A stretch of 64,000 bases of DNA from Homarus americanus (lineage: Eukaryota > Arthropoda > Malacostraca > Decapoda > Nephropidae): assembly GCF_018991925.1 (NCBI RefSeq), contig NW_024722158.1:3960558-4024557 (forward strand). Direction: 5' to 3'. The translations under genes and the position numbers were made by a program. The notes under the pieces were generated by a model. That model searched no databases and was not told the origin of the DNA. It worked only from the letters and a program-made list of their open reading frames with translations. Positions 46,755 to 58,772 of this stretch are shown piece by piece. Numbering within the stretch: the first letter of the stretch is position 1; every line of letters starts with the position of its first letter.

Positions 46755-46756
<2 letters not shown>

Positions 46757-46800
<44 letters not shown>

Positions 46801-47120
46801 GTTGCATAGGACTCAATCTACACTTTCTCTCTATCGCTCAAACTACATTTTCTTTATCACTGTCACACAAACTTCATTTTCTCTCACTGTTACTCAAACT
46901 TTACGTTCTCTGTCACTCAAACTACACTTTCTCTGTCACTCAAACTACACTTTCTCTGTCACTCAAACTATACTTTCTCTCACTCAAACTACACTTTCTC
47001 TGTCACTCAAACTACACTTTCTCTGTCACTCAAACTACATTTTCTCTGTCACTCAAACTACACTTTCTCTGTCACTCAAACTACACTTTCTCTCGCACAC
47101 ACTACACTTTTTCTCTCTCA
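46757..47120. repeat. (CT)n then 23-bp CTCAAACTACACTTTCTCTG repeat
   Basis: CT at about 46757-46797, then about twelve units of CTCAAACTACACTTTCTCTG plus TCA, degenerate at both edges. Confidence 0.93.
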
Positions 47121-47250
47121 CTGTCACACCTCTCTAGGACAGTGACCACCTAATACATTGAACATACTGTACACCAAAAGGAGACTGTGTATAAACCTGT
47201 ACTGATTGATAACAATGAAGTGTGTTGCTTGTACCCATGATAGCTTTGAT

Positions 47251-47457
47251 GGTTCATATGACGATGAGAACCCCCAGCTTTTTTCACCAGATAATTAACG
47301 ACCCTAACCTAAATAAACATAACCTTATCTAATCCTAACCTAACCTGATCTAATGTTAGCCTTACCTATTCCTATTCTAACCTAACCCCCCGAGTTAATG
47401 TTAGAGTATTTAATCATCAGGTAAAATAAGCTAGGGTGGCACATCTACAGGTGACCC
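47251..47457. mobile_element. foldback element with CCTAA-like core (copy C)
   Basis: The left arm includes ACCCCCAGCTTTTTTCACC and the right arm GGTAAAATAAGCTAGGGTGG. Between them runs a degenerate series of AACCTAACC words. The arms match the 51.4 kb copy in order and orientation. Confidence 0.6.
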
Positions 47458-47693
47458 ACTTGGATATATTGTATAATGAGTTTGAAAAGCAGAAATATTA
47501 CCTGACACTTATATATCTACTATAATATATTGTAGTCAGGATTGATTGCCTTAAGCATAATATAATACTGTACAGTTAACCATATAACTTTGTCTGTTGA
47601 AGTATTTTATCTCTTTTATTGACTGGTTCATGAAAAAAGGTTTGATAATTCTCTCTCTCTCTCTCTCTCTTGAAGCAATAAACTTTACATAAG

Positions 47694-47748
47694 GGGTGTG
47701 TGTGAGGGCCTTGGTGTGTGAGGGCCTTGGTGTGTGAGGGCCTTTGAA
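47694..47748. repeat. GTGTGTGAGGGCCTTG repeat
   Basis: Three units of GGTGTGTGAGGGCCTT. Confidence 0.9.
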
Positions 47749-48378
47749 CGGTTAAGCCTTGTATCTGATAAAATAAGCTATACTGTATATATTCCTAATT
47801 TATGTATACACTATTTGTTACGTTTGGAAATAATTGATTTATGATTATTGTATAATTTATGTTGAGATGATGTGGACAAATGTATATGTTTTGTATTCTG
47901 GTGTAAATTTCATCATTGTGGAGTACTGTACGTATGATTGAAGTATAATGCTGAATCATCATCATATCTTCCATTATCATCAGGGCTTTTAATGATCTCG
48001 GCTAAATGTGAAGGGATAATTAATTCCTATTTTTAACTAATTCCTTTTACTGTTTTATCACTTATGAAAGATAATTAATTGATATTTTAAACTAGTTCCT
48101 ATGATTTGTTTAACACTGTCTATGAAGGGAAAATTAATTCCTATATTTGACTTATTCCTATTACTAGTTTATCAAGGCTCTGAAAGCTTAATTAATTCCT
48201 ATCTTTTCCTTCTTCTATGACTGGTTTATCACTCTTCTTTCCCCAGTCCAGGTCACACAGTAGCCGAGATCATAACAATATTAAAATCAAATTATCTGTC
48301 CGCTTGGATTAATTATTACCTGACAACATATGTACTGTACCTTAAAATTTAAATTAATTATATGCACTGTTTTCTTTG

Positions 48379-48380
<2 letters not shown>
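47749..48380. other. AT-rich DNA with diverged repeat, no gene
   Basis: The phrase TTAATTAATTCCTAT..TGGTTTATCA recurs about four times at 60-70 bp between 48000 and 48235, an old tandem array. Confidence 0.5.

Positions 48381-48474
<94 letters not shown>
48381..48474. repeat. (AT)n microsatellite
   Basis: Pure AT, about 47 units. Confidence 0.97.
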
Positions 48475-48476
<2 letters not shown>

Positions 48477-50775
48477 CAAAATGGTCATCTTTGTATAGTT
48501 TTCTGCACTGGTCGAGGGTTTGGGAACCATACTCAGAGGATTTAAAAAATTCTTAATATAAATTCCAATGATTATGACGAAAACAAATTTAAATGACAGC
48601 TATGATAAATTTTTTAAGTAAGTGAAAATTTAAAGTTACGATATTATTAAGTTTAAGCTGATAAGTATCTTGTGATCCACTTACATGTTGTTTGTCTTGT
48701 AAGCAAGTCTGGTCAACCTGTACTCTGTAACTGACCTGTGGTTAAGTTACAGTTTGTATTTTCTGAACATGTTAGTACAGTATTATTATTATTATTATTA
48801 TTTTTTTTTTTTACTGTGACTTGATTCTTTGTTTTTGCTCTTTTGCGATTTATTATTAATTACTAGTTTGTTCATATATTCTTATTTGTGATTATTTCTG
48901 TGACATTTTTTCTAAAACTGCAATTAATATTTTTATGGCTTAAATTATTTTTTTTTGTTATTATGTTCTAAAGCTATGATTATTATTATGGATATTAAGT
49001 AGTGTTCCTTTATTTTTAAACTGTGAGCATTATTGTCAATTGACTAACGTGATTAAATAATAATCTTGATCAGGTACAACTTAATTATAATGGGTATGGC
49101 ACTCCTTACTCTCAATATTATATGCTTAAGCTTCAGGTAAACCAAAACAGCTTCATGTAAAGAGACACTGAAAGCTTCTTGTAATTGAAGCTTCTAAATA
49201 AATTGGCAGTTTAGTGTGGACGATGTGTGACAGGAGTTATTCTTATGTGCAGCCAGCCAGCCATGTGTCAGTAGGCGAGGAACAGTGATTCAGTTTAGTG
49301 CATATGACTTGTCACATGCAAACTTGGAGTTGAATGAGTGTCTTAATAGTTTGTCTTGACTGAGTTTCTTGGGGAGTTACATATACAGAACATTGGTATA
49401 TACTGTATGACATCATTTTGTATTTATTATTGTACGATTCGCCATGTTGCATCTGAGGTTGACTTGCAGGTAGTATTGCAGAGGGTTTTTTTTTTTACAG
49501 TTTCTCCTTCAAGTGATCGTGTAACTCTTGATGGAGTATTAATTCTGTTCACAATGTTTAACCTCTTCTTAGGACTCGGTAAACACAAACATGGAGGCAC
49601 TGTGTAAACGCTGTGTGCACTTGTCTAGAGAAATGTTTGTGTGTTTGTCTCTCCTGGACAAATACCCAGATGTTGTTATTATTATTATTATCTTGCATAC
49701 ACATTGAATACTGAGTGAAGTAATATCGGATATTATACAGTACAGTACAGTACATCAGGTCATGAACTGTAGTGTGCAACTTTTTCTCAATTTTTTATGA
49801 AACTTAAATTGATGTATGTATGTACATATATACTGTATACAGGATAATTTTGTTCATGTATACATTGCGTTGTTAAAGATGCCCACAACAATATTTTCAT
49901 GCATTTGTCATCGTTTTTTATATTATCTTTTATATTATTTCCATGAGAACTCTTCATTTTGATGAAGAGAAACCTATTGTAAAATATTGCAACATCATTT
50001 TCTCCATTGTCATTTACCATCAAATATATTTCATCATTGTCTTGACAGTTTATATGTCAGGATCTTCGGGTGTCATAAGTCTAACTTGTAATGCTTTTAA
50101 CAGCAACATCACCCACCACCCACCTCTGCTTCTCATGTTGACCACACCACCACCTGGCCCTCAGCCTCAGAGATCCTTGAAGGTTGTCCTCTAACTGGAG
50201 ATAAGAACGCCCATCTACTAAGTGTAGAATTTCAATGCAATTTCAATGCCACAATGGACATTATTTTTGTGCTGTACCTTAAGGGAACCTGATAGATGAA
50301 TTCTTACATCTTTTGTTATTAGGTCAGTTTGACGTAAAAATCTCTGAGAATCCGGGACCTGGCACGTAATGGCAGTTTTACTGTAGGCTATATTGACTAT
50401 CAACACAGAGGAGGACTATAGGGAGTGTTGTGTGAAGGCCTGATGAATGAAGGAGTTATTGAGATGGGTCTTTTTCACGGATAGTTTTTGTGAATGAATA
50501 TTATACTCCAGAGATCATATTGTTTAGGAAATATGAGCCTTTGAGTATAAGTCCTGCCCTCTGTTGATAGTCGCTGCCGTGTTTACCCGGTTGAGTGCCT
50601 CATCGTGTACTCCCCCTCACCCACCAATTGTAAACTCTGCCAGAGCTTAATCAGACAACAATTGACAAAAAAATACACTTTGTGGAATATCGGAAAGGGT
50701 GTATGTGTGTTTCCTCTACTGCAGTTTCCTTGTTTTTTATTTATTTTTTTCCTTCAAGGATTGCTGATTTACGTA
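48475..50775. other. AT-rich single-copy DNA, no gene seen
   Basis: Short TTA runs near 48780 and 49678. No open frame above about 80 residues and no domain recognised. Confidence 0.5.
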
Positions 50776-50935
50776 GTCACCCAAAAAAATCCTGTCGCAA
50801 ACCACGAACCCCGAGATTCAGACTCGTGAACCCGAAGCAGTAGACACTGATACATTATTCTGTCCATAAATGCTTTGGATTCAAGAGTCTGAATCTCAGG
50901 GTTCATGGTTCGCGACAGGACTTTTTTTGGGTGAC
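50776..50935. mobile_element. 160-bp MITE with about 50-bp terminal inverted repeats
   Basis: The left arm begins GTCACCCAAAAAAATCCTGT and extends to CAGACTC near 50827. The right arm (50885-50935) is its inverse with about five changes. The loop is about 57 bp, with no ORF. A TA flanks each side within a few bases, which would suit a Tc1/mariner-type target, but the exact ends are unclear. Confidence 0.8.
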
Positions 50936-51353
50936 TGTACATGTGTGTGTGTGTGAAGTGTGTAATCTTGAGGTATATAGAAAATGACACAACCAGATGG
51001 TGTTTATTTTGATGTTTTTTTCTAAAATAATTTTCCAAAATAACGTATATAAGCATTAAGAAAAAGCTTCTGTGGTTTAATGAGGATAATATTTACTCAT
51101 ACAAAGGTTAATAATTCACCAAATAGTGGGAAAGAGTTTATTTAGCGGCAACTTAACGCAGGAGTGAGTATGAAGTGTATCGAGATAACCCTCACTATAC
51201 AGACACACCACCTAGGGCTTTAGCATGGCACGGCACAACAGCTGCTCATCACTGTTGCTTCAGGATCCATAACAACAAAACACTACTTGTTAGTTTGGAC
51301 CTTCATTCTTACTGAAAAATTAATGACGTTTGATTGTAAATACAAATTTTGGG
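50936..51353. other. single-copy DNA, no gene seen
   Basis: AT-rich, unremarkable. Confidence 0.5.
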
Positions 51354-51551
51354 GGTCACGTGAGGTTTAGGCACCCCAGCTTATTTTACCTGAAGGTTAG
51401 CTGCCCTAATGGTAACTTAACCTGACTGAACTTAACTAACCTGACTTCACCTAAATTAAACTAACCTAACCTAATCTAAGCCCCCAGGAAGCATTAAGGT
51501 GGTTAATCTTCAGGTGAAATAAACTGGGGGAGCCTAATCTTCAGGTGATCC
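51354..51551. mobile_element. foldback element with CCTAA-like core (copy D, best preserved)
   Basis: The left arm runs GGTCACGTGAGGTTTAGGCA, CCCCAGCTTATTTTACCTGA. The right arm is the inverse, ending GCCTAATCTTCAGGTGATCC. Each arm is about 50 bp. The core is a degenerate run of CCTAA/CCTGA words (51418-51480). No ORF. Confidence 0.75.
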
Positions 51552-54500
51552 AATTCTTGTTGGGCCTATACAAAAATCTCACTATGAAGTCAAGTTTAGA
51601 TGTTCATGTTTCTCAATAAGTAATAACTAATAACCAAAAATCAAAAATACCAAAAGGAACTCCCCCCCTATTATAATCATGTCATACTGTGTTAACTTCT
51701 CATGCCAGTATACAAGGTCATGTTAGTCATGTTATTACAGGTCATAGGTCATGAAGTTTTGATTGATTGAACTAGAGACTTGTTATGATACCCACGTTAC
51801 ACACAGCTGATCAAAACTTGTAAGTAGAAATATATAAATGCTGACTTTTCTAGGACGATTTCTTGTTGTCGTCTTTATGATGGCTTGAAGTTGACCTATT
51901 TTGTTGTCTCATAAACAGCTTCAAGGTATTTACTGATGTGTGAAGAAGTTGACTTAGATTCTCAAAGTTCCTGTGCTATTATTTATACTCTTGTATGTTG
52001 GGTATGAACTAACACATCTTGTTGCGGTTGGATCTCAGTGAATCTCGACACCGTATTTCTTGTAGCTTAAGTGAGCCAGCCAGGTGTGGCCTCATAGCTC
52101 AGTTTAGTGGGAATAAATAATCGTAGGGGCGTTTGAGAATCTGAGCGGTCATCTTTAACCTAACTCTCCCAATACTGTAATTTTACGAACAGTTAGGTGT
52201 CTGCGTCCTGCTGCAGAGAACGCTAGGCTGCTGTCCTCCATTATACTTGAACAGGTGTCACTAGCTGTTGTCTGATCCTACAGGAACACCACCAAGCGCT
52301 TGATAGATTATAGCAAGTCTAGCGGAAGCCAAGCAGTTTTGGGAAGACTAGAATAATGGTAGTTATGTTATAATGGAGCTGTCTAAGGTCAAACAGTCAT
52401 TGCTTTTGGGAAGATGCACGTTATTTAGCCTAGCAAATGTGTACAACCAGATTTGTTTGTAAAAAATAAATAAAGGAAGGATAGGAGTTTACAGTAAACT
52501 ATTAACAGCAGCTTCGTTCGTTTATTTAGTCATTGCATTGCTGTAAGTTTTGACACGAACGTCCAGTGCGTGTCTGACTTAGATCTCTCATTCAGCTGAA
52601 GTAAGCGAACTGACTGGCAGCATGAAGATTATTAGTATCATAACTGTGTGTGTACCGTACTGTATGGTGCTGTAGGTTTTTGGCTCTCGTCACCACATTT
52701 AGCTAGCAAAGTGATGTAATAACTGTGTCATCTAGCCAAGTAGGCAAAAGAATCGGGTAGACTTACACTGACAAAAAAGTACAAGGTTGTGTATTGACAA
52801 ATCAATTTTCTGCTGCGAGAGAGGATTGACAAATCGAAGGGCTGACAAATTACTCGACTGACGCCATGCAGTAGAACCCATTGTCTCATCATTCCCGAGG
52901 AAAATGGTAGGTCAATAAACACCTGCAAGTTATAGGCTCACAGGCAGATGTTTGTACGCTGACGCACCACTTAGTTATCCAGACTTTGCGTTGCAGATCT
53001 GGGATATTTGGCTCATTTTCTGCAGGTCAACGATGAATAATATTTCCTTTGAAATGTTGAGGAACATTTCCTACACCTTAGAAGGATGAATCACACTAAA
53101 ATCAAAGTCATGTTTAAGGTACAGATGGCAGTTTTGTATGTAAGCGATCCCACACACCTGCCTCTCGGACGACCAACTGTGTCGTATACCTAAAACGACA
53201 ACGTTCCTTCACTCGTTATTTTCAGTGTGGTTATTTTGATAGATTTATCTCAATTATTTTAATGTGTAGTTAAGGAACGTGTGTCTTCTTATCTCAACCC
53301 TGTCTCGTTTATTTCGAGAAGTGTGTCTTGAGTTGGAGATGTGTCAAAGGCGAGACAAGCATGTGTGAGTGTGCGTTGACCAGCCTTCTTGACGTCACGC
53401 TGCAGTTGCAGGTAAGACTGTGGCTTAATGACTTCATAACACATGTGTAAACGAATGTCATAATCCCATGTTGTATCTTGTCATTATCTGTCAGTTGTAA
53501 CATCCTCACACATACGAGTTTCACCGTCCATGCGACACACCGTTATCAACTAACGTTGGTGGCATATCAAAGAGAGATGTCAATTAGATTTTTTCTTCAG
53601 TAGAATGTCTTGAGTGTGACGTCATAACCATCTCATTTTCATTGTAGATGAAAAACCTATGCTTAATATTCAATCGTTGATGACTAATGTAATATTTAAC
53701 GAATGTAGAATATTGTACTGTACGCGCTTAATAAAAGACCTTAGTTGTTGAAGCGCAGTAACTTCAACATCACTTATAACTTATTGTGTGTGTTTGAGGA
53801 GAACCAACACAGTGACCCTCGGGTTACTAGCCGTACTTGAGGTGGTGATTGCGGTTGATTCAAATAATTTTCTGGACAGTTCATAATGTTTGATTCCATG
53901 GGCGAAACTGTATTGGTTTGTTAAGTATGGATTTGTCAGTAGATATTTCATGTTCTTTGCGACCTTATCTTATTCTTACAAAAACATTCACATCACATCA
54001 AATGTATACAGGCATATATATATGATACACATATACGTATTATACATATATGCTTATATACGCTGAACGCTGGATTCCACAGTTCAGTAGATCTTCCAAT
54101 AGGTGAAATAAAAAATAGGGTAGATTGACAGGTCTGCGTGTTGTCGCGGGAGATGCTAGTGAAGGCCCGGTGCCACTCTAACCCCCGTACAGTGTGCAAG
54201 TAAGTGTCCAATTTTAGTAAGATGTCAGTTGTTTTTCATAGGTCACGTTTTTTCCTTAAATTTGACCCAGAATATTGTAAAAGAAGATTATTTCAATGGG
54301 CGGATAATGGCCTAGATGTGAGACTTAAGCAATAGTTAATGGTTGTGGGTGGGTACAAACTGTGACATCACTCCCAGCCTGTGTACGCCCATGCTGTCGT
54401 TTTAACTTACGTTATAGCTCTGAAATGTTTAATAGTAATATATTGTTCACACATTGTTTATTTGTTATGAAACATTCGTATAACTGAAGAACATTTAATA

Positions 54501-55014
54501 AGGAAGAACAACATAATGCAATAAAAAGAAATCAGGAAATGGTAAGATTGGTAGCGTACTGAGAGTTGAAAGAGCGCCTGTCGCACCACACGCCTCTACG
54601 CCGTTCTCAGACGGCCCGACACTGTCAGCCAATCACCGCACCCCACTCACTCTACAACGACCAATAAGATCACAGTATTGGGCTATCAGGTGCTGACTGA
54701 GAATTCAGGATGTGTCTCCCATATTATTTATTGTACCTTAGACGCTGGCAAGTTTGTAATAAGGAGTTGATTTAAATAAAGTCGAGCAGCAATACGAATG
54801 TGTTTTCGTCTACCTGTTTGCTTTAGTAACCAACCTAACCATACCCAACCACACCTAACTTTAACTTAACCCAATCTAGCCTAACTTGACCTAACCCGCC
54901 CACTTACACTTCTCAGCTGTGTCACACTTTTATAGGCCTACATGATTAGTAATACACAGAATTTTGAGTAGACCTGTGGATTTTATTGCTAGAGTGTGTT
55001 CTCAAGTTGTTAAG
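51552..55014. other. single-copy AT-rich DNA, no gene seen
   Basis: No coding exon, RNA gene or element end recognised. A short CCTAACC-like tract occurs near 54830-54895. Confidence 0.5.
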
Positions 55015-55312
55015 GGGTGAGAGATAGTGTGGTGAAGGGTGAGAGACAGTAGAGTGGTGAAGGGGGTGAGAAAGAGATAGTAGAGTGTGGTGAAGGGGTG
55101 AGAAAGAGATAGCAGCAGTGTGGTGAAGGGGTGAGAAAGAGATAGTAGAGTGTGGTGAAGGGGTGAGAAAGAGATAGTAGAGTGTGGTGAAGGGGGTGAG
55201 AAAGAGATAGTAGAGTGTGGTGAAGGGGTGAGAAAGAGATAGTAGAGTGTGGTGAAGGGGTGAGAAAGAGATAGTAGAGTGTGGTGAAAAGGTGAGAGAG
55301 ATAGATAATGTA
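55015..55312. repeat. 32-bp GTAGAGTGTGGTGAAGGGGT tandem repeat
   Basis: About nine units of GTAGAGTGTGGTGAAGGGGT plus GAGAAAGAGATA. Confidence 0.95.
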
Positions 55313-55774
55313 TATTCATAAAAGAATCGTCCATCAATTACCTAACCCATTTTAAAACTATATATATTTATGTACTTTATTTTGGGGTATTAATAAAATA
55401 TCTTCGATCAACAATTAGATTAATTTTAATTCGTAAACCTTTTTATATGAAGACGCAGCACAGTGGTACACAACAGCCCGTTCTCTTTTGCTCTCCCATG
55501 ATGTAAACAAACATGACTGCTGTATACAGACAGGGAGATACAGGTCTATAGTTCACCTGTAAGACCATACCTCCAGAGAGACATAATATGCCCGCCACAG
55601 TAGAGGTCACAGATTAAGGTTGAAGAAGCCATAAGTTCAGAAAATTAGCAGGGCAAACTTTTTCGGAATGAGAATTGTGAACTGTTAGAACAATCTGCCA
55701 GAGTGTTGTGACGGCAGCGAGTGTGAGCTCTTTCAAGACGTGACCAACACTAGAACAGGTACAGATACATTATG

Positions 55775-56800
55775 GAGACAGTCAGTGGCGGCTCGTGCAT
55801 AGGGCTGCAGAGCTGCAGTCCCCCCAGACACTCACTGCCAGGCGTATGATTCCTTTAGAGAGACAGCTGAATAATACACTACCAACAAATATATCATTTT
55901 ATATGTTATTTAATTATTTTCAATACGTTGCTAAGTGAATTTTCATTAAAATCAGACCAAAATTTAAGTTACTTTCATAGTTGCTGTCAATGCTGTACGA
56001 TTCATGTCTGTTATTAATTGGCGCCGCCGCCGCTGCACTTGAAGCAGCTCAGTCTCGTACAACGTGTGAACGGTGTGGTTAAATCGTGCTTTCTTTAATT
56101 ACCCTTTGACGATGGAAAATAGAGTGAAGTATTTGCAAAACATCAACTTTTCCCAGCTGACATTAAATGAAAAGACTGAAATCAAAGCAAGAGGAAGACC
56201 TACACCAGTTTTATCCATTCAACAGAACAGTACAAGCAGGAACAAAGAATATACACGCCAGTTTAACATCAGTGTTTATCAGAAATGTGAATGGCTCTGT
56301 GGTTGTGACGAGGCAAATACTTTATTCTGCTTTCCATGCTTATTGTTTGGTGGGGAGATGATGAATGACAATAATCTACAGTCAACATTTTCAGACACTG
56401 TCAAGTTGCTGAAAATTTTAATAACAACTCCAATGACAACGGCAGAAGCAGAAAGGTGCTTTTCAACTTTGAAGAGAATTAAAACTTTTTTGCGCAGTAC
56501 CATGGTGAATGACAGACTGTCTGCTTTAGCAGTGATATCCATTGAAAATAAAATGATAACATAAATAAAGGATTTTAATGAAATAGTAATAAACAATTTT
56601 GCTACATCGAAGAGCAGACGCGCCGACTTTATTTTCAATTAATACTGGTCCATCACCACCAACACTACTACCATGCCCTGGGAATTCGTGGACATCAACT
56701 ACAACTCATACCTGAGGTAGGTCAAATTTGTGTATCCTACTGTTGTGTGAGGCTTGCAGTCCCTCCATTTTATTTTTCACGAGCCGCCACTGGAGACAGT
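55775..56800 (+). mobile_element. hAT DNA transposon, internally deleted, with 8-bp target duplication
   Basis: The element spans 55783-56792. Perfect 15-bp terminal inverted repeats CAGTGGCGGCTCGTG / CACGAGCCGCCACTG are flanked by the identical octamer GAGACAGT at 55775-55782 and 56793-56800. Eight-base target duplications are the hAT hallmark. At about 1010 bp it is far shorter than an autonomous element, and its transposase frame has lost its middle. Perfect ends suggest a comparatively young insertion. Confidence 0.93.
56112..56564 (+). pseudogene. hAT transposase, internally deleted (zinc-finger N-terminus joined to dimerisation C-terminus)
   Basis: An open frame of 150 residues from the ATG at 56112. 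Residues about 50-81 resemble the TTF-type zinc finger of ZMYM-like hAT transposases (Cys59, Cys63, Cys65, then CFPCLLFGG). Residues about 97-148 match the hAT C-terminal dimerisation region, including AEAERCFSTLKRIKTFLRS. The whole RNase H-like catalytic core that should lie between them is missing, yet the frame continues across the join. The protein could bind DNA or dimerise but not cut DNA. It may be a neutral deletion product; a repressor role would be inference only. Confidence 0.85.
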
Positions 56801-57544
56801 ACATGCCAACAGTGTGTAACAGAGACGTGACCGACCGGTCAAGCGGCGAAGACGATAAAAGTAAAAAGTAAAAAAGTACCCCCTTTAAATGATAAGTACC
56901 TCCTACCTCTTCCTTTAAATTTGTTAAACCACCAATGTATGTTGTGGGGTTCAAGATGTTTGGTTCACACTCAGGATGGAATGGAGAAAGGAAACTCACA
57001 ATGTGCTCTCTATATACATGTTGTATTGGATGTACAATGCAGCTTGGTGCTGGGAAGGCAGCATGGTTACAAGCGTGATGTAGAGAAAGCTGTTTGGTGA
57101 GGATGCTCAGAGAAGGACAGCTTGTGGGTCGCCATGCTCGCCGGCGGGAGAGAGGACCGCCAGGCAGGCGGAGGAGGAGGAGCGAGGGCCGCCAGGCAGC
57201 GGCGGAGGAGGTGTTGCTGGCTGGTTGGTGTAGGTAGAAAAGAGGGAGATCACGAATCCCGAATCGAAAATGCTAGTGACAGGGGGGAAGGAGGTTCAGG
57301 GGAAGAATAAAGTGAGGATTGAAGTGAATTTTAGGAGGAGAGAACAGATGCAGTGGCTAAACACCGCTTGCGTGAGGGATTATAAGATGGAGGCAGCAGC
57401 AACTCGCCTGGACGCGGCCGGGAGGCGACAAGACAGAGCCAGGCTAGCGTCAGGTGCGTGTTGGGTTGGGCAATGGATGTTCAGTGCTTGGTCGGCTTGA
57501 TTGTGTGTGTTGGTTTCTTGTGTGGAGGAAATGTCTTGGTCTTC
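56801..57544. other. no gene seen; GC-rich patch
   Basis: 57110-57330 is G/A-rich and open on the plus strand without a recognisable domain. It could hold part of the LINE whose ORF1 follows on the minus strand, but I find no reverse-transcriptase motif. Confidence 0.4.
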
Positions 57545-58493
57545 TTAGCTTGATGTCGATTTTATTCTCACTCTCCTCCTCTTCTTGCTCTCTTGAAGTG
57601 TCCATTCGTTTGTGTTTGGGTCTTGTTGTTCGTCTTGCTCGTGTATTAAGTTCTCATAGGTGTGGAAGAAGTCAGAGACGGTGAGGTTGACCACGTGGGC
57701 TTCAGCTCCACGGGCCTCGTGGTGTTCTTGGTTCTGTGTGGTGGGCGTCTTCTCTTGGGTTTTCTTTTCTTGGTTTTTCTTTTCTGCTGGTTTTTTATTT
57801 TCTTGGGAGCATACAGCAAGGAGGGCCTCTTTGTAGCTCAGTTTCTTCTCAAGACGAGCCTTGGCTACCCTGCATTCCTCCTTCCATTTGGGGCAGGTCC
57901 GATCGGCGGAGGTGTGTGGGCCACCACAAGCAGCGCATTTTTTAACTTTGTTGGGGCAGACCGTGTAGCGGTGTCCAGGGCTGCTACACATGGAGCAGGT
58001 GTCCTCCTGCGCCTCACACTTGTTTACAGTGTGTCCATAGTGTTGGCATTTGTAACACCATTTCGGTCTGCAGTAGGGCCAGTTGAGCTTCCTTGGGTAA
58101 GGTGGAGTGGTGTCCGATGAGGGCAGTGGTGTCGGACAGCTTCTTCACAACTCGAAGTTGCTGCCCCTTGAGGAGCTCACTCAGCTCTACTTTGTCCATG
58201 TGGGCAATTTCGGCGTGGGAGATTACACCCAGCTTCAAGTTGTCCCACATGTAGGCAATCATTTTAAAAGGAATGCCGTTGATGTCTGGGATCTCCGCGA
58301 GCTGTACGGGCATGCCCTTCTCGACGAAGGTGATCTTGATGTCACCATGGAGCTTTAGACGTTCCACCTTGGTGACCCCCACGATCCCATTAGTTTCAAA
58401 AAACTTCTGGAGAACTAGGAGGTTTAGTTTCTTGGGGCAGGTCGGCGTATCCGGACGTATCCGCGCCACGTAATCAAACTCGTAACCGTTCAT
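57545..58493 (-). pseudogene. LINE (jockey/CR1-type) ORF1 nucleic-acid-binding protein, frameshifted
   Basis: Two minus-strand frames form one ORF1. The first (ATG at 58493) gives about 138 residues starting MNGYEFDYVARIRPDTPT and resembles the region before the zinc knuckles in jockey-type ORF1 proteins. Near 58075-58080 the reading moves to the second frame, most simply by a single-base indel in GGCCCTACTGC. That frame contains three gag-like knuckles: C-x2-C-x4-H-x4-C twice, then C-x2-C-x3-H-x6-C. A Lys/Glu/Gln-rich tail follows, with a stop at 57545-57547. The product would coat element RNA and help its transport and reverse transcription. No ORF2 is found downstream, so the element is incomplete. 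Confidence 0.8.
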
Positions 58494-58689
58494 GGTGAGA
58501 GAGGGTTAGGGGAGATCACCACGAGGTCAGGTCTTAAATAGTGGGGGGTAGGCGTGGCTTAGTAGTTGACCCCCGCTCCGTGATGTATGGCGGCGCTGGT
58601 TGACCCAGACCACGAGGCATACACTGGGGAATTGGTGGGGTCGGCTACTCAGCGACAAACAGCGTTTGTAGGGGAGAAATCCACTACAA

Positions 58690-58772
58690 TGTAATAAGTC
58701 ATTTATGACCAATGTATATTTTCAGCCTTCGGGCTGCAAACTTTTTCAATAAACCGTTTATTATTATTATTA
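58690..58772 (+). mobile_element. LINE-like 3' tail with UUCG hairpin (copy 4)
   Basis: GTAATAAGTCATTTATGACC, TATATTTTCAGCCTTCGGGC (hairpin 58723-58736), AATAAACCGTTTATTATT and an ATT run. Plus strand, opposite to the neighbouring ORF1, so it belongs to a different insertion. Nearly identical to copy 2 over about 80 bp. Confidence 0.75.

Noticed and set aside
52060..52115. tRNA-like words near CTCATAGCTCAGTTTAG
   Set aside because: An A-box-like stretch is present, but I could not find a matching B box or a cloverleaf.
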